Assembly: GCF_004331915.1 (NCBI RefSeq)
Contig: NZ_CP036528.1
Coordinates: forward strand, 224,906-288,905
DNA length: 64,000 nt
Reading direction: 5' to 3'
Source: Ureibacillus thermophilus
GTDB lineage: Bacteria; Bacillota; Bacilli; Bacillales_A; Planococcaceae
Shown: positions 37,384 through 45,882 of the stretch, piece by piece
Layout: the number at the start of each line of letters is the position of its first letter
Numbering within the stretch: position 1 is the first letter of the stretch
Program-made: the position numbers and the translations under genes
Notes under the pieces: generated by a model
Told to the model about the DNA's origin: nothing
Database searches by the model: none
Seen by the model: the letters and a program-made list of their open reading frames with translations, nothing else

Positions 37384-37496
37384 TGTTTAAATTCTCCCTT
37401 TCTTCCTTGCCATCATAACGAACCGAAAGGCAAATCTCAAGTTTCTTATTATATTTCATCATTTTAGGATGTCTACTGAGAGGAGAGCTACCAAAG

Positions 37497-38897
37497 ATGA
37501 AACGCCGCCGCAAGTCAAGACGTGGTGCATGGATTGACTTTTTCTTGATTGGTTCCATCATCACTTTAACGACAATTATTATTACTATTTCGATTACCGA
37601 CCAGTTTAAATTTCAGAAACCAACCGTTTCTGCAACAACAACGGAATATCCATCAGATATTTCCTCTCTTATTGAAGAAAAAGAGTCACAATTCCCTAAA
37701 ATTCGAATCATTTCGGAATCATCCGTTAACCATTTCATACCATATTCTTTAGAATATCCAAAAACTTCTTTTGATCAAGTGAATGATCAAATCAACCAAT
37801 ACATAAAAGACGCAAAACAAGTTTACACAAAAACCTTAAATCAAAAAATTAAAGAGAGCAAAATCAAATCCATTGGCGATTTAACCATTACAACGGAAAT
37901 CTATGAGTTTAAAGATAAATATTATTCCGTCGTGTTAAAGAAACAATTATCATATAATAAAGTTTCCTATAAAGAAACATTTAAAACCATCGTCTTCAAT
38001 AAAGATAATGGAGAAATTATTGAATCAAATACTTTATTCAGCCATAATATCGGACATTTGAACTTGCTTGCCCGCTATTTAAGTTCCGAACTTAAGAAAG
38101 TTTATGGAAATCAGGTAATTAATGAAAAACTAGATGAAGTTCTATCTCCAAACTGGGAGCATTTCAATCGTTTTGCAGCGGCAAATGACTCGATTATATT
38201 TTATTTTAACCAAGGAGAACTTGCTCTAGAAGATGCTGGTGCTGCAAAAATCAGTGTTCCTATTTCTTTCTTGAATCCGATTCTTGCATCCGATTTCCAA
38301 AGCAATGAAACAAGCGCCGTAACCATTCTTTCACCGAAAAAGAAAGTCGCTTTGACTTTTGATGATGGTCCTCATTCTAAAGTGACAATGCAAATATTAG
38401 ATACTTTAGATAAGTACGGTGCAAAGGCTACATTCTTCATGCTTGGAAAACAAGTAGAAAAAAATAAAAACATTGCAAATGAAGTGTTAAATCGCGGCCA
38501 TGAAATTGGCAACCATACATACAACCATCCTGTCTTAACAAAACAATCAACTTCACAAGTTATTTGGCAAGTAGATCACACAAGTCAAATTATTTATGAT
38601 GTAACAGGAGAATACCCGACTGTGTTTAGACCGCCTTATGGTGCTTCCAATCAAACCGTTAAAAGCCTTGTGGATATTCCAGTAGTTTTATGGACGATTG
38701 ATACGTACGACTGGAAATACCGTGATTCAAACAAGATATTGCCTTTCGTGCAAGCCAATTTACATGATGGGGCCATTATCTTAATGCACGATATTCACCA
38801 GTCCACAGCAGATGGACTTGATAGTGTATTGGCCTATTTGCAAGAGCAAGGCTACGAATGTGTAACCGTAAGCGAATTATTGACAGAAACAAATTAG
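37497..38897 (+). CDS. pdaC: Membrane-anchored peptidoglycan/polysaccharide deacetylase (PdaC-like)
   Basis: 466-aa exported enzyme, nearly the same length as Bacillus PdaC. A basic N-terminus and one membrane anchor (residues ~13-32) precede a DUF4163/DUF3298-type domain (~55-255) and a NodB deacetylase domain (~275-460). Catalytic motifs are TFDDGPHS (two Asp), HTYNHP (metal His pair), FRPPYGASN and LMHDIHQS. It should remove N-acetyl groups from cell-wall sugars outside the membrane. It is followed 13 bp later by copy B of the two-hairpin repeat. Confidence 0.93.
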   Translation: MKRRRKSRRGAWIDFFLIGSIITLTTIIITISITDQFKFQKPTVSATTTEYPSDISSLIEEKESQFPKIRIISESSVNHFIPYSLEYPKTSFDQVNDQINQYIKDAKQVYTKTLNQKIKESKIKSIGDLTITTEIYEFKDKYYSVVLKKQLSYNKVSYKETFKTIVFNKDNGEIIESNTLFSHNIGHLNLLARYLSSELKKVYGNQVINEKLDEVLSPNWEHFNRFAAANDSIIFYFNQGELALEDAGAAKISVPISFLNPILASDFQSNETSAVTILSPKKKVALTFDDGPHSKVTMQILDTLDKYGAKATFFMLGKQVEKNKNIANEVLNRGHEIGNHTYNHPVLTKQSTSQVIWQVDHTSQIIYDVTGEYPTVFRPPYGASNQTVKSLVDIPVVLWTIDTYDWKYRDSNKILPFVQANLHDGAIILMHDIHQSTADGLDSVLAYLQEQGYECVTVSELLTETN

Positions 38898-38910
38898 TAT
38901 AAAAATTTTC

Positions 38911-39090
38911 GGGGCTGTCCAGAAAGTAGAACACTTTCGGAAACAGCCTTACTTCTTATAGGAATATTCTCTTAAAAACTTTCCCTGCGGTGGTTACAAA
39001 ACGCGCCTCCTCGTCGCAATTTATCTGCGGCAAAAACTCTAGCTAAAGCCGCAAAGGGGGCGTCTTGAAATGACTTTTCAGACGCCCCCT
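38911..39090 (+). repeat. ~180-bp two-hairpin repeat, copy B
   Basis: Forward copy of the element at 13441-13615 and 47691-47868. It starts GGGGCTGTCCAGAAAGT, contains CTTATAGGAATATTCTC and CGTCGCAATTTATCTGCGGC, and ends with the GGGGGCGTCTTG/CAGACGCCCCC hairpin. It starts 13 bp after the pdaC stop, in pdaC orientation. Confidence 0.9.
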
Positions 39091-39108
39091 TTTTTTGGCA
39101 TCTCCCTC

Positions 39109-40278
39109 CTACCATTTCACAATGGATGAACGATGGGAAATTTCTTTAATTATTACACCGCGTTTATTCATTTTTTCAATATATTCTTTTCCAGGAACAA
39201 TCGTTTCTGGCGGGAATACACCCCGTTTTGAAATCGTTCCTTCCCCGATCATAATGGCAACAGAGGCAATGGTACCTGCTGTAACTGTACCCATGGCTGT
39301 TACATCTGAATCTTCATCCCGTTTTAAAATCATTTCATATTCATAAGTCACTTGTTCGCCAGATTTTTCGCCGACGATGATAGCTCGAAGCACAACGGCA
39401 TCTTGTTTTTTTCCTAAATATAATTTTTTCTTCAACGCTTCTCGAACAACATCCCGCACTTTTACTTGAACGCCGTTTACCTCTACAAAATTATCTCGGT
39501 CAAAGAAGCCTAGTTCCTTCATAAGCTGGAATTTTTCTGCATGGCCTTTATAACGGACTGTTTTATATTCCAGTGTTTTTACATTCGGAAAAGTTTTATA
39601 TAGGGTAGAAGTTCCTCCAGATGTATAGAATGCTTCCAATGTGCCGAATTCGTTAAAGTAAATTGGCTCTATTCCTGTAAGCGACTCTACTTCCACCAGT
39701 TTGCCGTCACGGATAATTTTTGCAGGCTCCGTATAATGATCAATTACCCCTTCTAAAGAAAACACCCTTGTATAATTTAAAGGAGGTTCCGGTTTTACTG
39801 GAATTCCGCCCACAAACAGCTGGATGGACTTTACCTTATCCAACTTCGATGCACCATATCCTACTAAAATATTAATCATTCCCGGTGCTAAACCTAAATC
39901 CGGAATAATCGTTACATTTTTTGCTTTTGCTTGTTCATCCAATTTTAAGACGTTTTCCGTAATATCTCCAATATGTCCGCCTAAATCAACGCTATGAACT
40001 CCTACATCAATGGCCGCTTTCGCTACTCGTTCATTAAATGCATAAAAGAGCGCATTTACGCATACATCCCCTTTAGCAATTACTTCGCGCAATTCCTCTT
40101 CATTTTCTGCATTCAATTGAACGGCTTCTGTTTTTTGTAAATTTGCTGATTGAATAAATTCATTCACTACCGCAAGATCTAAATCTGCCAAATATACTTT
40201 TTCCACTTTTTCGCTTGCATTTAAATCTCGCGCTACTTCTCTCCCCATTAATCCTGCACCTAATACTACTACCTTCAT
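39109..40278 (-). CDS. Saccharopine-dehydrogenase-family enzyme, probable lysine 6-dehydrogenase
   Basis: About 389-aa NAD(P)-dependent dehydrogenase. The Rossmann motif VVVLGAGLMGREVARDL is at the N-terminus and a saccharopine-dehydrogenase C-terminal domain follows (DLGLAPGMINILVGYGA, then TLEYKTVRYKGHAEKFQLM). The size and single-domain form resemble Geobacillus L-lysine 6-dehydrogenase, which oxidises lysine to 2-aminoadipate semialdehyde. The gene immediately follows an aldehyde dehydrogenase, which would take the next step. ATG 40278 is preferred: AAGGGG stands 9 nt before it but abuts the upstream ATG. Exact substrate is inferred. Confidence 0.82.
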   Translation of the reverse strand: MKVVVLGAGLMGREVARDLNASEKVEKVYLADLDLAVVNEFIQSANLQKTEAVQLNAENEEELREVIAKGDVCVNALFYAFNERVAKAAIDVGVHSVDLGGHIGDITENVLKLDEQAKAKNVTIIPDLGLAPGMINILVGYGASKLDKVKSIQLFVGGIPVKPEPPLNYTRVFSLEGVIDHYTEPAKIIRDGKLVEVESLTGIEPIYFNEFGTLEAFYTSGGTSTLYKTFPNVKTLEYKTVRYKGHAEKFQLMKELGFFDRDNFVEVNGVQVKVRDVVREALKKKLYLGKKQDAVVLRAIIVGEKSGEQVTYEYEMILKRDEDSDVTAMGTVTAGTIASVAIMIGEGTISKRGVFPPETIVPGKEYIEKMNKRGVIIKEISHRSSIVKW

Positions 40279-40299
40279 TCCACACATCCCCTTTTCTTT

Positions 40300-41778
40300 T
40301 TATTTTTCTGTATCAATTTGAGCCCGTTGCAACTTGCCGCTGTAATCCACATAAATGCTTTTCCATTCGGTAAAGACATCTAATGCGGCTTGGCCGGAAT
40401 CGCGGTGACCATTACCAGTCCCCTTTGTTCCACCAAATGGCAAATGGATTTCTGCACCGATTGTTCCAGCATTGACATATACAATCCCCGTATCTAAATC
40501 TCGCTGGGCTTGGAAAATTTTATTTACATCTTGTGAATAAATGGAACTGGATAAACCAAACTTCACACTATTATTCACTTCAATGGCTTCTTCCAAGCTG
40601 CTGACTTCGATGATGCTGAGCACCGGTCCAAAAATCTCCTCCTGGGCAATGGTCATATCGGGCTTCACATCTGTAAAAATTGTTGGTTCAAAGTAATATC
40701 CTTGATTATAGGGCGACGCTGTCAAAGTTTCCCCGCCAATGAGCAGCCTCGCTCCTTCCTTTTTGCCAATCTGTACATAATGATGAATTTTTTCTAATGC
40801 CGCTTTGTTAATCACAGGCCCCACTTTCACATTTGGATCGAGTCCGTTGCCAATCGTTAACTTTCGAGTTTTAGCTACGAGCTTCTCTTCCAATTCATTT
40901 TTCACATCTTTATGCACAATTACCCGGCTGCAAGCAGTACATCTTTGCCCTGCTGTTCCAAAGGCGCTCCAAATAATTCCTTCCACTGCCAAATTTAAAT
41001 CTGCATCATCCATGACGATGACGGCATTTTTTCCTCCCATCTCAAGAGAGACCTTTTTTAAATGACGGCCGCCCAGTTCCGCCACTTTGCGTCCTGTCTC
41101 ATTGGAACCTGTGAAAGAAATTACTTTTACATCAGGGTGTTCAATAAGCGCCGTACCAACTGTTGAACCTGCACCAAACACTATGTTGAATACCCCTTCT
41201 GGCAAACCGACTTCTTCTATAATTTTTCCTAACTCGTTTGCCATTAGCGGAGTTTCAACGGAAGGTTTCCATACGACCGCATTTCCGGCAACAATAGCAG
41301 GAAAAGATTTCCACGTTGCTATGGCGAGCGGAAAATTCCAGGGTGTGATAATCCCGACAACACCAACAGGGCTTCTTACGCTCATAGCAAATTTATTTGG
41401 CAATTCAGAAGGAGTTGTCTCCCCAAATAAACGCCTGCCTTCCCCTGCCATATAAAAGGCCATGTCGATGCCTTCCTGCACTTCACCTCGGGCTTCTTCA
41501 AGCACTTTGCCCATTTCTTTTGTAAGAATCTCCGCCAGAGCATCTTTCTTTTCTTTCAATCTATAACCTATTTCATATAAATATTCAGCCCGTTTTGGAG
41601 CTGGAATGAGTGCCCATGTTTTTTGCGCCTGTTTTGCTGAACGCACCGCTTCATCCACTTCTTGTTTTGTTGAAAGAGGAACTTTTGCCAATTCTTCCCC
41701 AGTTGCTGGATTAATTACTGCAGCCGTTTCTAAATCCCGATCCATCCATCGACCATTGATATAGTTTTTTAAATTCAT
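40300..41778 (-). CDS. NAD(P)-dependent aldehyde dehydrogenase, probable aminoadipate semialdehyde dehydrogenase
   Basis: 492-aa ALDH. The coenzyme motif [13 protein letters not shown], the catalytic Glu in [11 protein letters not shown] and the catalytic Cys in [13 protein letters not shown] are intact. The C-terminal [16 protein letters not shown] is characteristic of antiquitin-like (ALDH7) enzymes that oxidise 2-aminoadipate semialdehyde. It is first in a two-gene operon with the lysine 6-dehydrogenase-like gene. A GAGGAGGG site precedes the ATG. Confidence 0.85.
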   Translation of the reverse strand: MNLKNYINGRWMDRDLETAAVINPATGEELAKVPLSTKQEVDEAVRSAKQAQKTWALIPAPKRAEYLYEIGYRLKEKKDALAEILTKEMGKVLEEARGEVQEGIDMAFYMAGEGRRLFGETTPSELPNKFAMSVRSPVGVVGIITPWNFPLAIATWKSFPAIVAGNAVVWKPSVETPLMANELGKIIEEVGLPEGVFNIVFGAGSTVGTALIEHPDVKVISFTGSNETGRKVAELGGRHLKKVSLEMGGKNAVIVMDDADLNLAVEGIIWSAFGTAGQRCTACSRVIVHKDVKNELEEKLVAKTRKLTIGNGLDPNVKVGPVINKAALEKIHHYVQIGKKEGARLLIGGETLTASPYNQGYYFEPTIFTDVKPDMTIAQEEIFGPVLSIIEVSSLEEAIEVNNSVKFGLSSSIYSQDVNKIFQAQRDLDTGIVYVNAGTIGAEIHLPFGGTKGTGNGHRDSGQAALDVFTEWKSIYVDYSGKLQRAQIDTEK

Positions 41779-41820
41779 AACACCCTCCTCATTTTCAATT
41801 TTATATTATTTATTCAACAT

Positions 41821-41902
41821 TTTCTCGACAATTCCCTTTTTTCTCGATAATTCTTGGGTATTCATTGTTTATTGAAACTTTTTAACAAGGGAATACGTAT
41901 TC
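41821..41902. promoter_or_regulatory. Candidate operators upstream of the lysine-degradation operon
   Basis: Two direct copies of TTCTCGAYAATTC lie at 41822-41834 and 41841-41853, about two helical turns apart, and a perfect 12-bp palindrome GAATACGTATTC lies at 41891-41902. They sit in the divergent region between the ALDH operon and the AIM24-family gene. The regulator is unknown. Confidence 0.4.
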
Positions 41903-41944
41903 AAATAGCGTATATATTAAGTAAATGCAAAAGGAGGTAATGAC

Positions 41945-42742
41945 ATGCGTAATCATGAAATTGACTACAAAGTGTATGGCGATGATATGCAATATGTTGA
42001 AGTTGAACTGGATCCGAATGAAACGGTCATCGCAGAAGCAGGAAACTTGATGATGATGGATGACGGCATTAAGATGGAAACGATTTTTGGCGATGGGTCT
42101 TCTAAAAGCAGCGGAGGCCTGATGGGAAAATTAATGGGGGCCGGAAAACGTCTTCTAACGGGCGAAAGTTTATTTATGACAACATTCACTAATGTGGGCA
42201 TGGGCAAAAAACGCGTTTATTTCGCCGCCCCATATCCAGGAAAAATCATTCCAATGGATTTAAGCCAATTAAACGGGAAAGTAATCTGTCAAAAGGATGC
42301 CTTTTTAGCTGCAGCAAAAGGAGTTTCTGTTGGCATTGAATTTCAACGGAAAATTTCTGCTGGATTCTTCGGCGGAGAAGGATTTATCATGCAAAAACTT
42401 GAAGGCGACGGCATGGCATTTATTCATGCAGGAGGCGCCATTCATAAAATCGATTTGCAGCCAGGTGAAATAATTCGAATAGATACGGGATGCTTTGTTG
42501 CTATGACTTCCCAAGTAGATTACAGCATTGAAACAGTCGGCGGCATTAAAACTGCGCTCTTTGGCGGCGAAGGAATTTTCTTTGCTACATTGCGCGGTCC
42601 TGGTACGGTATGGATTCAATCATTGCCATTCTCAAGACTTGCTAGCCGCGTATTCGCAGCTGCTCCTGTTTCCCAAGGCGGCGGAGGCAAAGATGTAGGT
42701 GAAGGCGGCATCGGTGGTTTATTTAATTTATTTAATGATTAA
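41945..42742 (+). CDS. AIM24/TIGR00266-family protein
   Basis: 265-aa soluble beta-rich protein of the TIGR00266/AIM24 family. Recognisable segments are VEVELDPNETVIAEAGNLM, FGDGSSKSSGGLMGKLMGAG, FITTFTN-like MTTFTNVG, KDAFLAAAKGVSVGIEFQRK and the C-terminal GPGTVWIQSLPFSRLA, followed by a Gly-rich tail. The molecular function is not known for bacterial members. An AAAGGAGGT site precedes the ATG, implying strong translation. Confidence 0.88.
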   Translation: MRNHEIDYKVYGDDMQYVEVELDPNETVIAEAGNLMMMDDGIKMETIFGDGSSKSSGGLMGKLMGAGKRLLTGESLFMTTFTNVGMGKKRVYFAAPYPGKIIPMDLSQLNGKVICQKDAFLAAAKGVSVGIEFQRKISAGFFGGEGFIMQKLEGDGMAFIHAGGAIHKIDLQPGEIIRIDTGCFVAMTSQVDYSIETVGGIKTALFGGEGIFFATLRGPGTVWIQSLPFSRLASRVFAAAPVSQGGGGKDVGEGGIGGLFNLFND

Positions 42743-42750
42743 TAAGCAAA

Positions 42751-42785
42751 AAAATCCTTTCCCGTTTTCGAGAAAGGATTTTTTA
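42751..42785. terminator. Bidirectional terminator after AIM24-family gene
   Basis: AAAATCCTTTC and GAAAGGATTTT arms with T-run, shared with convergent uppP. Confidence 0.9.
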
Positions 42786-43616
42786 TTACATGATAAATAA
42801 CACAATGATTAAAACGGCTGCTAGCACTAAACGATAAATCGCAAACGGCACTAATTTGATGCGGGAAATTAATTTTAAGAAGAATTTAATGGCAATTAAG
42901 GCAAAGACAAAGGCGCTGATAAATCCAGCCACGTAAAACCAAAAATGGTCAGGATTGATTTGATCCCAGTTTTTCACTAAAGACAATCCGCTTGCCCCTG
43001 CCATAATTGGAACAGCCATGATAAACGTAAAATCAGAGGCTGTTTTATGATCTAGCCCCATCATTACCCCTCCAGCAATCGTCGCACCGGAACGGGAAAA
43101 CCCTGGCCATAAGGAAAGACATTGTACTAGACCGATTTTAAAAGCTTTACTATAAGTTAATTTGTCTAAAGAAGTAACCGTTGGGCGCTTTGGACCCATT
43201 TTATCGGCCATCATCATCCAAAGGGCTCCGATAACTAACCCTATAATCACCGTTTCTGTTGTGAATAAATGTTCATCAATAAAATCCTCAAACAACACAC
43301 CGACCACACCAGCCGGAATAATCCCTACAATGACATGCAGTAAATTAAAACGCTTTGAATATTCTTGTCCGTCGATTTTGTATAATCCGACAAGGCTCAA
43401 CATCCGTTTCCACATAACGACAACGACCGCCAAAATCGAACCGAGCTGAATAACGATTTTAAATGTATTGGCAGAGCCCTGTCCTAAAAATTCCGTCGTC
43501 TTTAGCCATAAGTCATCCACGATAATCATATGGCCCGTAGAGGAAACAGGAGCAAATTCCGTCATCCCCTCCACAAAGCCAAGGATGATTGCTTTTAACA
43601 ATTCAATAAATTCCAT
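42786..43616 (-). CDS. uppP: Undecaprenyl-diphosphatase (BacA type)
   Basis: 276-aa polytopic membrane enzyme that recycles undecaprenyl pyrophosphate, the cell-wall lipid carrier, and gives bacitracin tolerance. The first family motif is GFVEGMTEFAPVSSTGHMI (catalytic Glu and SSTGH), the second is LWPGFSRSGATIAGGVMMGL. About eight membrane segments are present. It is monocistronic. Confidence 0.95.
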   Translation of the reverse strand: MEFIELLKAIILGFVEGMTEFAPVSSTGHMIIVDDLWLKTTEFLGQGSANTFKIVIQLGSILAVVVVMWKRMLSLVGLYKIDGQEYSKRFNLLHVIVGIIPAGVVGVLFEDFIDEHLFTTETVIIGLVIGALWMMMADKMGPKRPTVTSLDKLTYSKAFKIGLVQCLSLWPGFSRSGATIAGGVMMGLDHKTASDFTFIMAVPIMAGASGLSLVKNWDQINPDHFWFYVAGFISAFVFALIAIKFFLKLISRIKLVPFAIYRLVLAAVLIIVLFIM

Positions 43617-43784
43617 AAACCATTTATCCCCTTACACTTTTTTCACTCAATTTACAATACACGATACCTTTCCAAATGTCTATCACCTTAAAAACGTTCT
43701 ATCGGCGTTTTGGGTTGCAATACCTCGTCCCACTCTTTATACACTATTTTAATCTATAGAAAAATATGCTATGTAAAGCTCCAA

Positions 43785-43895
43785 TTGGGGTAGTATCCGC
43801 ACGAATTGAAGGAGCAAACGCACCAAATGGAGTAGCAAACGCACCAATCGAGGTAGTATCCACACCAATTGAAGAAGCATTCGCACTAAATTAAT
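43785..43895. repeat. Five-unit tandem repeat, ~21-22 nt period
   Basis: Imperfect units of the form AATTGRRGWAGYAWHCGCACCA run head to tail; examples are AATTGAAGGAGCAAACGCACCA and AATGGAGTAGCAAACGCACCA. They lie upstream of uppP in a gene-free gap (43617-44214). No ORF uses them and there are no variable spacers. Confidence 0.75.
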
Positions 43896-43956
43896 GTATC
43901 AAACACAAAATAAAGCAGCATCCCCTCAAGACAAACAAAAACCCCCTTAAACAAAT

Positions 43957-43998
43957 AAAAGAGGTTTGGACAAATCTAAAAAAGAGGCTGGGACAAAA
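43957..43998. repeat. Two direct AAAGAGGYTGGGACAAA-type units
   Basis: AAAAGAGGTTTGGACAAATC and AAAGAGGCTGGGACAAAAC stand head to tail. The same motif forms the outer ends of the element at 2848-3179. Confidence 0.6.
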
Positions 43999-44013
43999 CC
44001 CCCTCTAAAATGG

Positions 44014-44056
44014 AAACAGCCCATGAAATTTTGGAATGAAATTTCATGGGCTGTTT
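44014..44056. repeat. Strong 16-bp-stem hairpin
   Basis: AAACAGCCCATGAAAT and ATTTCATGGGCTGTTT are perfectly complementary with an 11-nt loop and a following T-run. It could be a terminator, but no gene ends nearby on the forward strand. Confidence 0.7.
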
Positions 44057-44077
44057 TTCATTTTTTCAATAAAAAAT

Positions 44078-44171
44078 GTCACCACGGACACCCTTGCTCT
44101 TGGCTAACCTCTACTTCTGTCTTCGGGGTTCGGGACTTACACCCTATAGTTCATGTACATGCCGGGCGCAC
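44078..44171 (-). mobile_element. 94-nt stub of a group IIC intron 5' end
   Basis: On the reverse strand it starts GTGCGCCCGGCATGTACATG at 44171, then CTATAGGGTGTAAGTCCCG and GCAAGGGTGTCCGTGGTGAC, where it stops. This matches the first part of domain I of the intron fragment at 23802-24381. It begins 6 nt after the terminator stem of the fructosamine kinase gene, in the same orientation as that gene. Confidence 0.85.
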
Positions 44172-44177
44172 AAATAA

Positions 44178-44210
44178 CAACTGCACCCTTTTTCAAGCAA
44201 GGTGCAGTTG
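44178..44210 (-). terminator. Terminator of fructosamine kinase gene, intron target
   Basis: CAACTGCACC and GGTGCAGTTG form a perfect 10-bp stem, followed on the reverse strand by TTATTT and then the intron stub. Confidence 0.88.
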
Positions 44211-44214
44211 CTTT

Positions 44215-45078
44215 TTATCCTACATATTTTCTTAATATCCGGTCCACCGATGGGCCATATGATTCCCCAAACAAATTTAAATGCACTAATAAATAATAAA
44301 GCTGATACAACTCTTTTCGCTCTTCGTATTCCGGCGAAAGCGGGAAAACCGACTGATAGGCTTCATAAAAATTGCGAGAAAAGCCGCCAAACAGTTCCGT
44401 AAAGGCTAGTTCCATTTCATGATCGCCAAAAAGTACAGCTGGATCGATTAAATATGGAACCCCTCCAGGACCTACCATCCAATTTCCGCCCCATAAATCT
44501 CCGTGCAATAAACAAGACTTTGGATTTCTTGGTATCCATTCATCCAGCCTTTCCATCAATTTCACGAGCCTTTTCTCACGGGCTTGACCAATGGCGCCGG
44601 AAGCTTTGCCTCGCTTCCATTGGCCGCCTAAACGCACATCGCGGTAATAATCCACCCAATCTTCCATTAAACGGTTTTGTTGTGGCAGCCTTCCGATATA
44701 ACTTTCTCCTTCGAATCCATATCCTTTTGCTTCGGCTAGATGCATAGCGGCAAGACGTTCACCTAATAATTCGTCTGTCTTATGAGTCCGCTTCCCTTCA
44801 ATCCATTCCAACCAAAGCATTGGAATTCCGTCCACTTCCAAGCATCCTATCACATTTGGCACATCAATCGTATTGGTTGCTTGAATCATTTTAAGCCCTC
44901 GTTCTTCAAACTGAAAAAAGCCGAGGCACATTTGACGGTTCAGCTTAACAAAATACTCTTGTTCATTGGTCTTCACATAAAAGGCTTGATTGATATCCCC
45001 GCCAGAAACTGAATGAATTTTCACTATTTTTTCCCCAGGCGAAATCTGCTGCAATCCTTTTTCAATAATTGGAATCAA
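44215..45078 (-). CDS. Fructosamine/ketosamine-3-kinase family protein
   Basis: About 287-aa kinase of the fructosamine-3-kinase family, which phosphorylates sugars on glycated amines so that the adduct falls off. Kinase landmarks are VKLNRQMCLGFFQFEERGL (ATP-site region), the catalytic loop LLHGDLWGGNWMVG and the metal Asp in YLIDPAVLFGDHEMELAF. An ATG at 45093 is possible, but AAGGTG stands 6 nt before TTG 45078. It acts in the cytoplasm as protein or amino-acid repair. The gene stands alone. Confidence 0.9.
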   Translation of the reverse strand: MIPIIEKGLQQISPGEKIVKIHSVSGGDINQAFYVKTNEQEYFVKLNRQMCLGFFQFEERGLKMIQATNTIDVPNVIGCLEVDGIPMLWLEWIEGKRTHKTDELLGERLAAMHLAEAKGYGFEGESYIGRLPQQNRLMEDWVDYYRDVRLGGQWKRGKASGAIGQAREKRLVKLMERLDEWIPRNPKSCLLHGDLWGGNWMVGPGGVPYLIDPAVLFGDHEMELAFTELFGGFSRNFYEAYQSVFPLSPEYEERKELYQLYYLLVHLNLFGESYGPSVDRILRKYVG

Positions 45079-45107
45079 TAGCATCACCTTCATTTGGATG
45101 ATAAAAA

Positions 45108-45152
45108 TTGCACCTCCGAACTTTGACTTACAGAATCATTCGGAGGCGCAGG
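45108..45152 (-). terminator. Terminator of the nitroreductase gene
   Basis: GCACCTCCGAA and TTCGGAGGCGC arms around a 20-odd nt loop, with T-rich flank. Confidence 0.7.
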
Positions 45153-45161
45153 TTAAGCGAA

Positions 45162-45755
45162 TTATTCTTCATTTTCATCTTCATGGGAGCCAAAAAATGT
45201 GACAATTTCATCGGATTTTTTTCGCTCTTTTCCTTTTGGAAGTTCATCAAAATAGCCGAATTGAACCATGCCGACAATGCGCTCACCAAGTTTAACGCCC
45301 AACTTTTCTCGGAAAGTCGGATTGTCTAAAAATTCTGGTGTTTTCCAGCATGAACCAATTCCATAATCCCACGCAAGCAGCATCATATTTTGAATCAACG
45401 CACAAGCTGCTGCAAAATCTTCTAAACGTTCTTTTTGGCGCGGGTCTTCCGGAACAACGACAAAAACATATCCTCCTGGTGTCGTAAATTTTTGCATGCG
45501 CTTTTCGACTTCTTCTTCCGGCAATGTTCGCCATTCTGGAATTGTCGTATTGCGCAACAATTCATGGAGTCGCTGCAGTTCTTTGCCGCATGCCACAATC
45601 AGCCGCCAAGGTTCTCGATTTTGATGGTTCGGTGCCCATACTGCATCATCAATTATTTGCAGCAAATCTGCCCGATCCACTGGCTGACCGTTGAATTTTT
45701 TGATCGACCGTCTTCCAATAATGGCTTCTCTTACCGTTAATGCTTGTTCATTCAT
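45162..45755 (-). CDS. Nitroreductase-family FMN oxidoreductase
   Basis: 197-aa NAD(P)H-dependent flavoenzyme of the nitroreductase fold. The N-terminal FMN motif REAIIGRRSIKKFNGQPV is clear, AVWAPNHQNREPWRLIVA is the dimer/FMN loop, and GIGSCWKTPEF plus the C-terminal VGMVQFGYFDELP complete the family pattern. The acidic C-terminal tail (SHEDENEE) is unusual but harmless. AGGAGAG precedes the ATG. The physiological substrate is unknown. Confidence 0.9.
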   Translation of the reverse strand: MNEQALTVREAIIGRRSIKKFNGQPVDRADLLQIIDDAVWAPNHQNREPWRLIVACGKELQRLHELLRNTTIPEWRTLPEEEVEKRMQKFTTPGGYVFVVVPEDPRQKERLEDFAAACALIQNMMLLAWDYGIGSCWKTPEFLDNPTFREKLGVKLGERIVGMVQFGYFDELPKGKERKKSDEIVTFFGSHEDENEE

Positions 45756-45882
45756 TCAAACATAACTCTCCTTAAAATGAAGTTCGACGATTTTACTATT
45801 ATCTCCAAATTACCATAACATAAAATAAATAGAATTTAAATATCCATTATCTTGGGCTTTTGAAATTTCCAAAAGGAAAATT

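Noticed and set aside
43785..43895. Short CRISPR-like repeats
   Set aside because: The 21-bp units run directly into each other with no spacers.
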